Part shown: positions 16,767 to 23,306 of the stretch, piece after piece
Layout of the letters: each line of letters begins with the position of its first letter
How positions within the stretch are numbered: the first letter of the stretch is position 1
Assembly (NCBI GenBank): GCA_014896635.1
Contig: JADBKA010000060.1
Location: 1-23,306, forward strand
Source of the DNA: Ktedonobacteraceae bacterium
GTDB taxonomy: Bacteria > Chloroflexota > Ktedonobacteria > Ktedonobacterales > Ktedonobacteraceae
Direction: 5' to 3'
DNA length: 23,306 nucleotides
Position numbers and translations under genes: made by a program
The notes under the pieces: generated by a model
Told to the model about the DNA's origin: nothing
What the model saw: only the letters and a program-made list of their open reading frames with translations
Databases searched by the model: none

Positions 16767-17542
16767 TGTTTAAGGAGAAAATGAGAGAGACAACGCAAAT
16801 AGCGGAATTAAGAGAGATGTCAGGAGCACGCAAAATACTCGTATCCGAGATCTTCGGCCCGACCATTCAGGGAGAAGGCGCGCTCATCGGCAAACCCACC
16901 GTTTTTGTTCGTACTGGAGGGTGTGACTATCGTTGTAGCTGGTGTGACACCCTCTATGCCGTGCTGCCTGAGCGCAAAGCCGAGTGGACCCCGCTGACAA
17001 TCGAAGAGATCATGGCTGAAATACGCAAACTTTCGGGGAGGAAACCGCTTTTAATTACGCTTTCGGGCGGCAATCCTGCCCTTCAACCATTAGAGCCACT
17101 GATCGACGCAGGCCATGCAGAGGGCTACACGTTCGCCATCGAGACGCAAGGCAGTGTACCCCGGCCCTGGTTTGCAAAGCTTGATTATCTGACACTCTCT
17201 CCCAAACCACCGAGCAGCCAGCAAGTGACACGCTGGGACCGGTTGGAGCGCAGCATTGCTTATGGGCGTGCGGGAATATCGCAGATAGCTCTCAAGGTTG
17301 TAATATTCGGTGAAGAGGATTTCGCTTATGCGCGTCACGTTGCCGAACGCTATCCTGATATCCCAATGTACCTGCAAGTGGGAAATCACACCCCTCCTCA
17401 TGTCTCAGCGCAGATCGACGCAGCCGGCATCCTACACAGAATGAACTGGCTGATCGAACGGGTAACAACGGAGCGGTGGTATAACGTGACGGTTCTGCCG
17501 CAGCTTCATACGCTGTTGTGGGGAAATAAACGCGGCGTCTAG
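16766..17542 (+). CDS. queE: 7-carboxy-7-deazaguanine synthase (radical SAM)
   Basis: QueE performs the SAM- and Mg-dependent ring contraction of 6-carboxytetrahydropterin to 7-carboxy-7-deazaguanine. The 258-aa product has FGPTIQGEG near residue 30, typical of QueE. The radical SAM cluster motif CDYRCSWC has C53, C57 and C60. GGNPAL and IETQGS are also family segments. ATG 16766 overlaps the queD stop and has GAGGAA upstream inside queD. An in-frame ATG at 16781 follows AAGGAG closely and would shorten the protein by five residues, so the exact start is uncertain. A 139-nt gap leads to folE. Confidence 0.95.
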   Translation: MFKEKMRETTQIAELREMSGARKILVSEIFGPTIQGEGALIGKPTVFVRTGGCDYRCSWCDTLYAVLPERKAEWTPLTIEEIMAEIRKLSGRKPLLITLSGGNPALQPLEPLIDAGHAEGYTFAIETQGSVPRPWFAKLDYLTLSPKPPSSQQVTRWDRLERSIAYGRAGISQIALKVVIFGEEDFAYARHVAERYPDIPMYLQVGNHTPPHVSAQIDAAGILHRMNWLIERVTTERWYNVTVLPQLHTLLWGNKRGV

Positions 17543-17681
17543 CGCAGAGAAACCCCATCCCACCCATCACAGGCTTTTCGCGGGAGAGATGTGCCGTGTG
17601 CCGCGCCGGGCCATGTTGCGGCAAGATCGCATGGCGAAAAACCTGTTGAGAAATAGAGGAGATCGAAAAGAGGAAAAACTC

Positions 17682-18344
17682 ATGATTTGGAATACTGATC
17701 AGGAAAAGGTGCGCAGCAATGGACATGTGAACGGACATGTGGCTCAGCAGCTTGTGTACCCCGATCCTGCACACTCCAGTACAATTGAACCTGTAAGAAC
17801 CGTTGATTATCCAAAGCTGGTCGAACTGGGACGGGAACTCCTGATCGCTATTGGAGAAGATCCCGACCGCGAAGGAGTAGCGGATACGCCGAAGCGCTGG
17901 GCCAATGCATGGCGCGAGTTTATCGAGTACGACCCCGGCAATACGGAAACAACATTCAATTCCGTAACCGCCGACCAGATGGTCTGCATCTCCGGAATGC
18001 GCGTCTGGTCCATGTGTGAGCATCACATGATGCCTTTCTATTGTGATGTCTCTATCGGCTATATTGCTGGTGACAGGATTCTCGGTTTATCAAAGTTTGC
18101 TCGTATCGCCCATAAATTTGCACACCAGCTCCAGGTGCAAGAACGCCTCGGCCAGCAGATTGCCGATGAGGTGAGCCGTGTGACAGGCAGCCAGGATGTG
18201 GCCGTTGTATTGAAAGGCGAGCATCTCTGCATGACGATGCGCGGCATTCGCACACCGGGAACCATGACCACATCAATCATGCGCGGTGCGTTCCGTTCCG
18301 AGCATGAGACTCGTATGGAGTTCTTACGACTAATCGGTCAATAA
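17682..18344 (+). CDS. folE: GTP cyclohydrolase I (type IA)
   Basis: The enzyme converts GTP to 7,8-dihydroneopterin triphosphate, the entry compound for both folate and queuosine synthesis. It is a 220-aa homolog with zinc ligands C112 and H115 (MCEHHMMPF) and C183 (GEHLCMTMRG), aligned with the E. coli enzyme. ATG 17682 is preferred over upstream in-frame codons because AAAGAGGAA precedes it; the N-terminus contains a short NGHVNGHV repeat before conserved sequence. Last gene of the queuosine cluster, where it probably supplies QueD, though it may also serve folate synthesis. The 139-nt gap could hold its own promoter, but none is clear. Confidence 0.96.
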   Translation: MIWNTDQEKVRSNGHVNGHVAQQLVYPDPAHSSTIEPVRTVDYPKLVELGRELLIAIGEDPDREGVADTPKRWANAWREFIEYDPGNTETTFNSVTADQMVCISGMRVWSMCEHHMMPFYCDVSIGYIAGDRILGLSKFARIAHKFAHQLQVQERLGQQIADEVSRVTGSQDVAVVLKGEHLCMTMRGIRTPGTMTTSIMRGAFRSEHETRMEFLRLIGQ

Positions 18345-18776
18345 TCGAAGCTTCTTGCTTTTTGTGTATTCACATAGTTGCAGTGGGTTGCAGGTCTGTG
18401 CCGCCTGCACACTCCAGCACAATCTCCCCGCTCTCCCCCGCCGGAGCCACTGCATCGCTCACATAAAACTGTACAGGTCCCCTTCAGGACCGGCACAACC
18501 AGAGAACCGCTCACTGCTCCATCTCTCTCGCCCATTCCAAAAAGCCGCATGAACTGTCTTAGACTATCTTATACCGTCGTATCCCAACTTGACGTTTTTG
18601 GCAAAACCATGTAACCTGTACTATAGTGTCTCTCTTTTTTTGTACCACCAATCAGCTTGAACACTTGCTGTGTCTGGCTGCATGCAAGGACAGCAGTTCA
18701 GGAGAGAGCATCTTTCTTCACCTCTTTTAAAGAGTATTAAAGGGTACAGATCATACAGAGAATAGAAGGAGCAAAA
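18345..18776. other. Intergenic region (432 bp) before the terpene synthase
   Basis: No gene is supported; short frames here lack ribosome binding sites and recognisable sequence. It contains a small GGTCC/GGACC hairpin (18476-18491), a promoter candidate (18598-18627), a TGCTGT/ACAGCA stem (18666-18695) and a near-palindrome CTCTTTTAAAGAG (18722-18734). The last two fall in the predicted leader of about 140 nt. Confidence 0.55.
18598..18627 (+). promoter_or_regulatory. Candidate promoter for the terpene synthase
   Basis: TTGGCA (18598-18603) and TATAGT (18622-18627) each match the sigma-70-type consensus at five of six positions, with an 18-bp spacer. It would start transcription near 18634, giving a leader of about 143 nt. 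An overlapping TTGACG lies at 18589 but has no well-spaced -10. Confidence 0.5.
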
Positions 18777-19793
18777 ATGGAACGTATCAGCATACCAGCT
18801 ATCTACTGTCCTTTCCCGTCGCGCATCAGTCCCCACGCCGAAATCTTACACGAACACTCGCTTGCCTGGGCCACGCGCTTCCACCTGGTACAGAGAGAGG
18901 CGGCGATGCGCCGTTTCCTGGCCTCGCGCTTCGCCCGACTGACTGCCAGAGTCTATCCAACGGCGGGCCTGGAAGAACTGCAACTGCTGAATGACTGGCT
19001 GGTATGGCTCTTTATGTTCGATGACCAGTTTGATGATGGATTGCTTGGCAGGCAGCCGGAACACATCGAGACAGTTCTCAATGCCTATCTTGCAATCTTT
19101 ATCAATCCAGATTCGGCCACACCCGCTGATCCGGCTGCCGAAGCTCTGCTCGATCTCTACCGGCGCACTTTCCCACGTATGCCAGCGGTCTGGCAGGAAC
19201 GCTACAGGCAGCATTTTATCAAATATTTCGATACTTACAACTGGACGGTCAGAAACCGCGCGCTTGGCATCGTACCAGACATCGCATCCTATGTTGAGAA
19301 GCGCCGGCACTCAGGCGGCATGACCATCGGCATTGACCTGATCGACTTCGCCGAACACATCGAACTGCCGGAACAGCTTCTGAACAGCCCGCAGTTCGAG
19401 ATTTTGAATCGTACTACGAACGACGTAGTTTGCTGGTCAAACGATATCATCTCGCTGGAAAAAGAGCGCGCACGCGGCGATGTGAATAATCTTGTCGTCG
19501 TCGTGCAGCATGCCTACGGACTGACGCTCCAGCAGGCGATTGATCATGTCAATGCGCTGGTGACAGCTCAGGCGCGCTTATTTGAGGAGACGGAGCGCCA
19601 GCTACCGGCTTTCGCGCCAGAGCTGGCGCCGAAAGTGCAGAAGTATCTCGATGGGCTGAAAGCCTGGATGCGCGGCAATCTGGACTGGTCAGGCGAGACG
19701 CACCGCTACTCCCATGTTGAGCATACCGCGTCAGGCCAGGCAGTCAGCTACCTCGATCCCATCCTGATCATCAAACCCGTTATTGAAATGTAG
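18777..19793 (+). CDS. Class I terpene synthase (terpene cyclase)
   Basis: This is a stand-alone cyclase of 338 aa, the usual size for bacterial sesquiterpene-type synthases. It would ionise a prenyl diphosphate, probably farnesyl diphosphate, and cyclise it. The aspartate-rich motif is D82-DQFDD at 82-87. The second metal-binding motif is NDIISLEKE with N222, S226 and E230. A C-terminal HRYSHVE provides the RY pair typical of the family. AAGGAG precedes ATG 18777. No prenyltransferase, P450 or methyltransferase is adjacent, and the next gene is on the other strand with 5 bp between stops. The product cannot be predicted from sequence; a larger prenyl substrate is possible. Confidence 0.93.
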   Translation: MERISIPAIYCPFPSRISPHAEILHEHSLAWATRFHLVQREAAMRRFLASRFARLTARVYPTAGLEELQLLNDWLVWLFMFDDQFDDGLLGRQPEHIETVLNAYLAIFINPDSATPADPAAEALLDLYRRTFPRMPAVWQERYRQHFIKYFDTYNWTVRNRALGIVPDIASYVEKRRHSGGMTIGIDLIDFAEHIELPEQLLNSPQFEILNRTTNDVVCWSNDIISLEKERARGDVNNLVVVVQHAYGLTLQQAIDHVNALVTAQARLFEETERQLPAFAPELAPKVQKYLDGLKAWMRGNLDWSGETHRYSHVEHTASGQAVSYLDPILIIKPVIEM

Positions 19794-19798
19794 CGCAC

Positions 19799-21082
19799 CT
19801 ATTGCTCCCGTACCTGCCGAGAGAATTCTTGTAGATTGATGACGGTTTTGTGCAGGCGGGCTTGCTCAGCGGCAAAAGCCATTAGATGGCTCTGTACCGA
19901 AATGGCTGCCGATGTTCTGCCTGCCTGCTTTCCCTCACCGCGTACCAGGCGCACAAAATCCTTCATCAGGCCGAAATCTCCGCCGCCATGACCGGCATAG
20001 CCGCCGAGTGAGCCAGCTGGATTGACCGTGAGCAAGTGGCGGTTCCCAGTGACAAAGTCGAATACCTCGATCTCATTTTTCTCCATCGCGCCGCGTATCT
20101 CGCCTTTTGTTCCCATGAGCTTGATGGTGCGGCTGATCTCATGGGTAAAAGCACTCATGGTAAAGACAGCGGTCACTTCGTTAGCGAATTCGAGATTCAC
20201 CACCTGGTGGTCCACCACATCGTTATCACAGTGATAGACACAACGGCCATACGGTCCCTCTTGCAGAGCCTTCAGGCGCGCCGGCAGGCTGGTATCCACA
20301 CTGATAGCGGCGGTGGGCCAGCCTGTATGTTCGGTGAGATAGAGACGCGGAGCATACCAGGGACAGGTATCGGAGACAGGGCAGCCATCTAGGCAGCGCA
20401 GCGGCGCACCGGCAGGCGCGTTCTCCGCTCTGAAATGAGTGAGCGAGCCAAACGAAGAGATGGTAAGACAGTCAGCTCCTACCAGCCAGAGCAGGATATC
20501 CATATCATGACAGGATTTGGCAAGAATCATAGGACTGGATTCGCTGGCATTGCGCCAGTTGCCACGCACAAAACTATGCCCATAATGCCAGTACCCCACA
20601 TTTTCGTTGTGTTGAATAGAGATCAGGCGGCCAATCGTTCCCTCATCGAGCAGCTTTTTGATGGCGATGAAAAAAGGAGTATAGCGTAACACATGACAGA
20701 TGACAAAGACACGCTGATAAGTCTCGGCGCTCTCACCCATCACGATGCATTCGCGCGGATCAGGCGACATAGGTTTTTCTAGCAGGACATGATAGCCGGC
20801 TCGCAGTGCAGCTATGGCAGGTGCAAAGTGCATCCTATCCTGTGTACAGATCAGGACAGCATCAGCCGGGCGTCCCGCACCAGACTGCGCCAGCAACTCC
20901 TGCCAGTCTGCAAAACACTGCTCAGGCGCGAGATGGTGCAATGCCTGAAAGCGTTCGCGCCGGGCCTGGTCCGGCTCCGCTACAGCGACAATGCGAGCCT
21001 CGTGTGGATATTTCAATGCATACTCAGCGTAGGCTCTCCCCCTCTGGCCCGCACCGATGACGGCGAGTTCTATCTGTCGCAA
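19799..21082 (-). CDS. Gfo/Idh/MocA-family NAD(P)-dependent oxidoreductase
   Basis: This 427-aa protein probably oxidises or reduces a sugar, inositol or related polyol. The N-terminal Rossmann domain has VIGAGQRGRAY (8-18) and the family motif EKP (102-104). A catalytic-type segment KSCHDMD lies at 189-195. The C-terminal alpha/beta domain carries an insert with five cysteines (C230, C234, C240, C281, C285), which could bind a metal. The start is TTG at 21082-21080: AAGGAG lies 8 nt upstream on the minus strand, and the first Rossmann strand begins at once with no nearby ATG. Transcribed towards the terpene synthase; divergent from the cation transporter. The substrate is unknown, and a link to terpene metabolism is not supported. 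Confidence 0.92.
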   Translation of the reverse strand: MRQIELAVIGAGQRGRAYAEYALKYPHEARIVAVAEPDQARRERFQALHHLAPEQCFADWQELLAQSGAGRPADAVLICTQDRMHFAPAIAALRAGYHVLLEKPMSPDPRECIVMGESAETYQRVFVICHVLRYTPFFIAIKKLLDEGTIGRLISIQHNENVGYWHYGHSFVRGNWRNASESSPMILAKSCHDMDILLWLVGADCLTISSFGSLTHFRAENAPAGAPLRCLDGCPVSDTCPWYAPRLYLTEHTGWPTAAISVDTSLPARLKALQEGPYGRCVYHCDNDVVDHQVVNLEFANEVTAVFTMSAFTHEISRTIKLMGTKGEIRGAMEKNEIEVFDFVTGNRHLLTVNPAGSLGGYAGHGGGDFGLMKDFVRLVRGEGKQAGRTSAAISVQSHLMAFAAEQARLHKTVINLQEFSRQVREQ

Positions 21083-21129
21083 AACAGTTGCTCCTTACTT
21101 TTCCGGTTATTGATCAAATGGCTGTATAT

Positions 21130-21135
21130 ATTATA
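21130..21135 (-). promoter_or_regulatory. Possible -10 element for the oxidoreductase
   Basis: The minus strand reads TATAAT here, 48 nt upstream of the TTG start, but no good -35 hexamer lies at the right distance. The would-be spacer holds two direct repeats of TGGGATGTG (plus strand, 21136-21144 and 21146-21154), which may bind an activator or repressor. Confidence 0.3.
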
Positions 21136-21274
21136 TGGGATGTGGTGGGATGTGTGGGGAGGCCGCCGCTTTTTGCCGACGGCAAAATTCTCTTGCAGCA
21201 TGGAAAAACGCATCTTCGCAGAGAGGAGAGCTTTTATTTTAGTAGAGTAAAAATTAAATTTTATACAGTAATTA

Positions 21275-21304
21275 TTGACATGCTCGTGTGAATTGCAGTA
21301 GAAT
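21275..21304 (+). promoter_or_regulatory. Near-consensus promoter for the cation diffusion facilitator
   Basis: TTGACA (21275-21280) matches the -35 consensus exactly. TAGAAT (21299-21304) matches five of six -10 positions, with an 18-bp spacer in AT-rich DNA. Transcription would start near 21311, about 40 nt before the ATG. Confidence 0.6.
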
Positions 21305-21351
21305 CTGAATACAATTTTCTGATAGAAACAGAGAAAGGCGCTTTCCGGGGA

Positions 21352-22341
21352 ATGATCAACGTGCAGCAGCCACAACCACAGCAGTCACGGCAACCACAGC
21401 AGCGATCTCCGCAACAGGTGTCATCACCATCTTCAGACCTCATGCCGCTGACAGCGGCACAACGTTTCGCGGTGGCATTGTGGGCGCCACTGCTCGGACT
21501 GCTGGTCAATCTTGTGCTGGTGGTCGTTAAAGTGATCGGCGGCCTGCTGTCGGGATCGGCTGCGCTGCTGGCCGATGCGGGCCATTCGGGAGCTGACGTG
21601 GCAAACAACATCCTGGTCCTGGCTTCGCTCTTCTATGCCCGCCGTCCCGCCGACGAATCGCACCCCTACGGACACGACCGGGCGGAAGTGCTGGCAGCGA
21701 TGGCTTCCGCGTTTATCCTGACGCTCGCAGGCTTGTATTTCGGCTGGGATTCGCTTGAGAAGCTGATTGTGGGGACACCGCAGCCTTCGCTGCTGGCGCT
21801 CTGGGTAGCAGTGGGAACGCTGGTGATAAAGCTGGTAGTAATGTGGGCAGAAATACAAGTTGGCAAGAAGGTACGCTCGCAGGCGATCCAGGCCGATGCG
21901 CGCGATAACCTGGTGGACGTGTTCAGCGCGCTGACGGTGATTCTGGGTGTATTAGGAGCGCACCTGGGCTATCCACGCCTGGATGGCCTGGCCGGGCTGG
22001 TGATCGCGCTACTGATCCTCTGGAATGCCTTTCAGATCGGCATACAGGCCAGCCATGAACTGCTGGACCGCAATCTGGATGCAGCTCAGCTCAACCGCGT
22101 ACGCGAGGTCGCTGGTGCAGTAGAAGGCGTGACTGTGGCGGCAGTGACGGGACGCACACATGGCAGCGATGTGCTGGTGGAACTCAGCATCGAAGTTGAT
22201 CCTCACATGACGGTTGACGCCGCATCTGCCCTGGCCGAGCAGGTGCGCCACGCAGTTCATGCGCAGATTCCTCATATCGGCGATGTGGTGGTAGAATTGA
22301 ATACCAACCACTTTGCTCGCCTGCGTCAGCAGTTAGGGTAA
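21352..22341 (+). CDS. Cation diffusion facilitator (divalent metal exporter)
   Basis: This is an inner-membrane CDF transporter of 329 aa that would export divalent metal in exchange for protons. A Gln/Pro-rich N-terminus of about 30 residues precedes six membrane helices. The helix-2 metal site reads DAGHSGAD (H78, D82). HPYGHDRAE follows. The helix-5 site reads ADARDNLVD (D185, D189), and a C-terminal ferredoxin-like domain ends the protein. Zinc CDFs usually have HxxxD in both helices and manganese CDFs DxxxD; this mix leaves specificity open. ATG 21352 has only a weak GAAAGG upstream; Met31 is a possible alternative start but lacks a ribosome binding site. It has its own strong promoter, and the LtrA-like gene follows after 56 nt. 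Confidence 0.92.
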   Translation: MINVQQPQPQQSRQPQQRSPQQVSSPSSDLMPLTAAQRFAVALWAPLLGLLVNLVLVVVKVIGGLLSGSAALLADAGHSGADVANNILVLASLFYARRPADESHPYGHDRAEVLAAMASAFILTLAGLYFGWDSLEKLIVGTPQPSLLALWVAVGTLVIKLVVMWAEIQVGKKVRSQAIQADARDNLVDVFSALTVILGVLGAHLGYPRLDGLAGLVIALLILWNAFQIGIQASHELLDRNLDAAQLNRVREVAGAVEGVTVAAVTGRTHGSDVLVELSIEVDPHMTVDAASALAEQVRHAVHAQIPHIGDVVVELNTNHFARLRQQLG

Positions 22342-22397
22342 GCTGGCAGCAGGGTGAGCAAGACGAGAGGCGTCTGTAGCAAAAGGAGAGCCGAAAG

Positions 22398-23306
22398 GTG
22401 CCTTTGAAAATCTTGCGCTGGCATAGCGGTACGTCAACAGCCGGGAGAAAGCAGTTTACTGCCTGGCTCGAACTTTTCTTTGATCTGATTTTTGCGCTGC
22501 CCATAGCCGGGCTGGCCCAATCCCTGTACAATCGTCTGACACCCGGCGGTTTCCTGGCCTTTGCCGGCCTCTTTCTCACAGTCTGGTGGGCATGGTACAG
22601 TCTTGTACTTTTCGCAAACCGCTTTGAGTCGGACAACAGGCTCTATCAGGCGATCTTGCTGGCGGGAATGCTCTGTACTATCGTCCTGGCCGTGAACATC
22701 GAGAACACGCTGAACGGCCTTACGACAGGTTTTATCCTGATGTATGCGGCGCTGCAAGCTCTCACCGCCAGTCTGTATCTATGGCAATGGCATAAAATGC
22801 AAGAAGAGCAGAATCGTGTGCTGGCGCTGCGCTGCGGTCTTGGCTTTGCCGGTGCCGCCGTGCTCTGGCTGGTCACGATCTGGCTGCCCGTTCCGCTGCG
22901 CTATGTTATCTGGGGACTGGCTCTACTCGTCGAAATCATCACGCCTCAAGCCGTTGCGCTCATGTTGAAATCCCGCCTGTCTCCCACCTCTTATCTGGCT
23001 GAACGGCTGGCAGTTTTTACGTTGATCCTGTTCGGTACATTGACCATTCAGAGTGGGATAGGACTGGTTGGCACGCCCTGGCAGGTTTCATCGGCGGCTA
23101 CAGCGATCAGTGGTTTTATTATCGCCGTCTGCCTGTGGTGGCTCTATTTCAGCTATACTGATACAGTCGTGCCTCAACCTTCCTCTGGCGAGGACCGGCA
23201 GGAAGCAGTGCGCAGCCTCCACAGTCTTACACATATGCTTACATGGTGTACTGTCTATCTCCTGATCTATGGGAGCCTGACCGTGACGAGCGTGGGCATT
23301 GTTCTC
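22398..23306 (+). CDS. LtrA-family (low temperature requirement) membrane protein, 3'-truncated
   Basis: The frame is open from GTG 22398 to the window end (303 codons), so the gene continues beyond the window. AAAAGGAGAG lies 9-10 nt before the GTG. The N-terminus carries the LtrA signature ELFFDLIF (residues 25-32) in the first helix, followed by WWAWYSLVLFANRFESD, also typical of the family. About eight hydrophobic segments are visible. The usual ERFxLFTIIVLGE segment appears as ERLAVFTLILFGT, lacking the final Glu. LtrA was linked to growth at low temperature in Listeria, but its biochemical role is not established. The short gap suggests co-transcription with the upstream metal exporter. 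Confidence 0.85.
   Translation, partial: MPLKILRWHSGTSTAGRKQFTAWLELFFDLIFALPIAGLAQSLYNRLTPGGFLAFAGLFLTVWWAWYSLVLFANRFESDNRLYQAILLAGMLCTIVLAVNIENTLNGLTTGFILMYAALQALTASLYLWQWHKMQEEQNRVLALRCGLGFAGAAVLWLVTIWLPVPLRYVIWGLALLVEIITPQAVALMLKSRLSPTSYLAERLAVFTLILFGTLTIQSGIGLVGTPWQVSSAATAISGFIIAVCLWWLYFSYTDTVVPQPSSGEDRQEAVRSLHSLTHMLTWCTVYLLIYGSLTVTSVGIVL

Noticed and set aside
17543..17681. Tetrahydrofolate riboswitch or separate promoter before folE
   Set aside because: No conserved THF-riboswitch core and no well-spaced -35/-10 pair could be found; only weak GC stems.
18345..18620. Two short plus-strand frames (65 and 78 codons) after folE
   Set aside because: They overlap each other in different frames, lack ribosome binding sites and have no conserved pattern.

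Overview
The window looks like a chromosomal segment of a Ktedonobacteria-type Chloroflexota. This is inference from gene content: an AfsR/SARP-like ATPase regulator, Ser/Thr kinase and PP2C-type proteins with long low-complexity linkers, and a class I terpene synthase, in moderately GC-rich DNA with mostly clear AGGAG-type ribosome binding sites. No rRNA, tRNA, CRISPR array, transposase or integrase was seen.

Signalling half (1-14911, all + strand). A 5'-truncated polytopic membrane protein with a HAMP-like and coiled-coil tail (1-2076) is followed by a strong hairpin. Next comes a kinase-fold protein with C-terminal TPRs whose catalytic HRD motif reads H-G-A, so it is a predicted pseudokinase (2190-3824). 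A large DUF6788-like/SARP/AAA/TPR regulator (4149-8212) is split by an apparent one-base deletion near 7187-7192. After a 575-bp gap with two perfect hairpins and a structured-looking leader, a four-gene run follows: an EamA/DMT transporter with an extra C-terminal two-TM module (8788-10197), a Rossmann-like plus TM plus RskA-like protein (10268-12109), an anchored LamG-like extracytoplasmic protein (12138-12965), and a membrane-anchored PP2C phosphatase (12977-14911). The transporter's C-terminal module and the phosphatase's N-terminal anchor share a GFPP-x-AW signature. This hints that the run is one membrane signalling unit, and it is the best candidate here for an undescribed system.

7-Deazaguanine operon (14987-18344, + strand). 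The order is queF, queC, queD, queE, folE. These encode the full route from GTP to preQ1 (FolE, QueD, QueE, QueC, then QueF); family-defining motifs were found in every enzyme and none was seen to be lost. tgt, queA and queG/queH are not in the window.

Right end (18345-23306). A stand-alone class I terpene synthase (18777-19793) sits behind a 432-bp gap with a plausible sigma-70-type promoter. It converges, with 5 bp between stop codons, on a minus-strand Gfo/Idh/MocA oxidoreductase with an unusual cysteine cluster (19799-21082, TTG start). The AT-rich divergent spacer holds a near-consensus promoter for a cation diffusion facilitator (21352-22341). An LtrA-family membrane protein follows and runs off the right edge (22398-23306).
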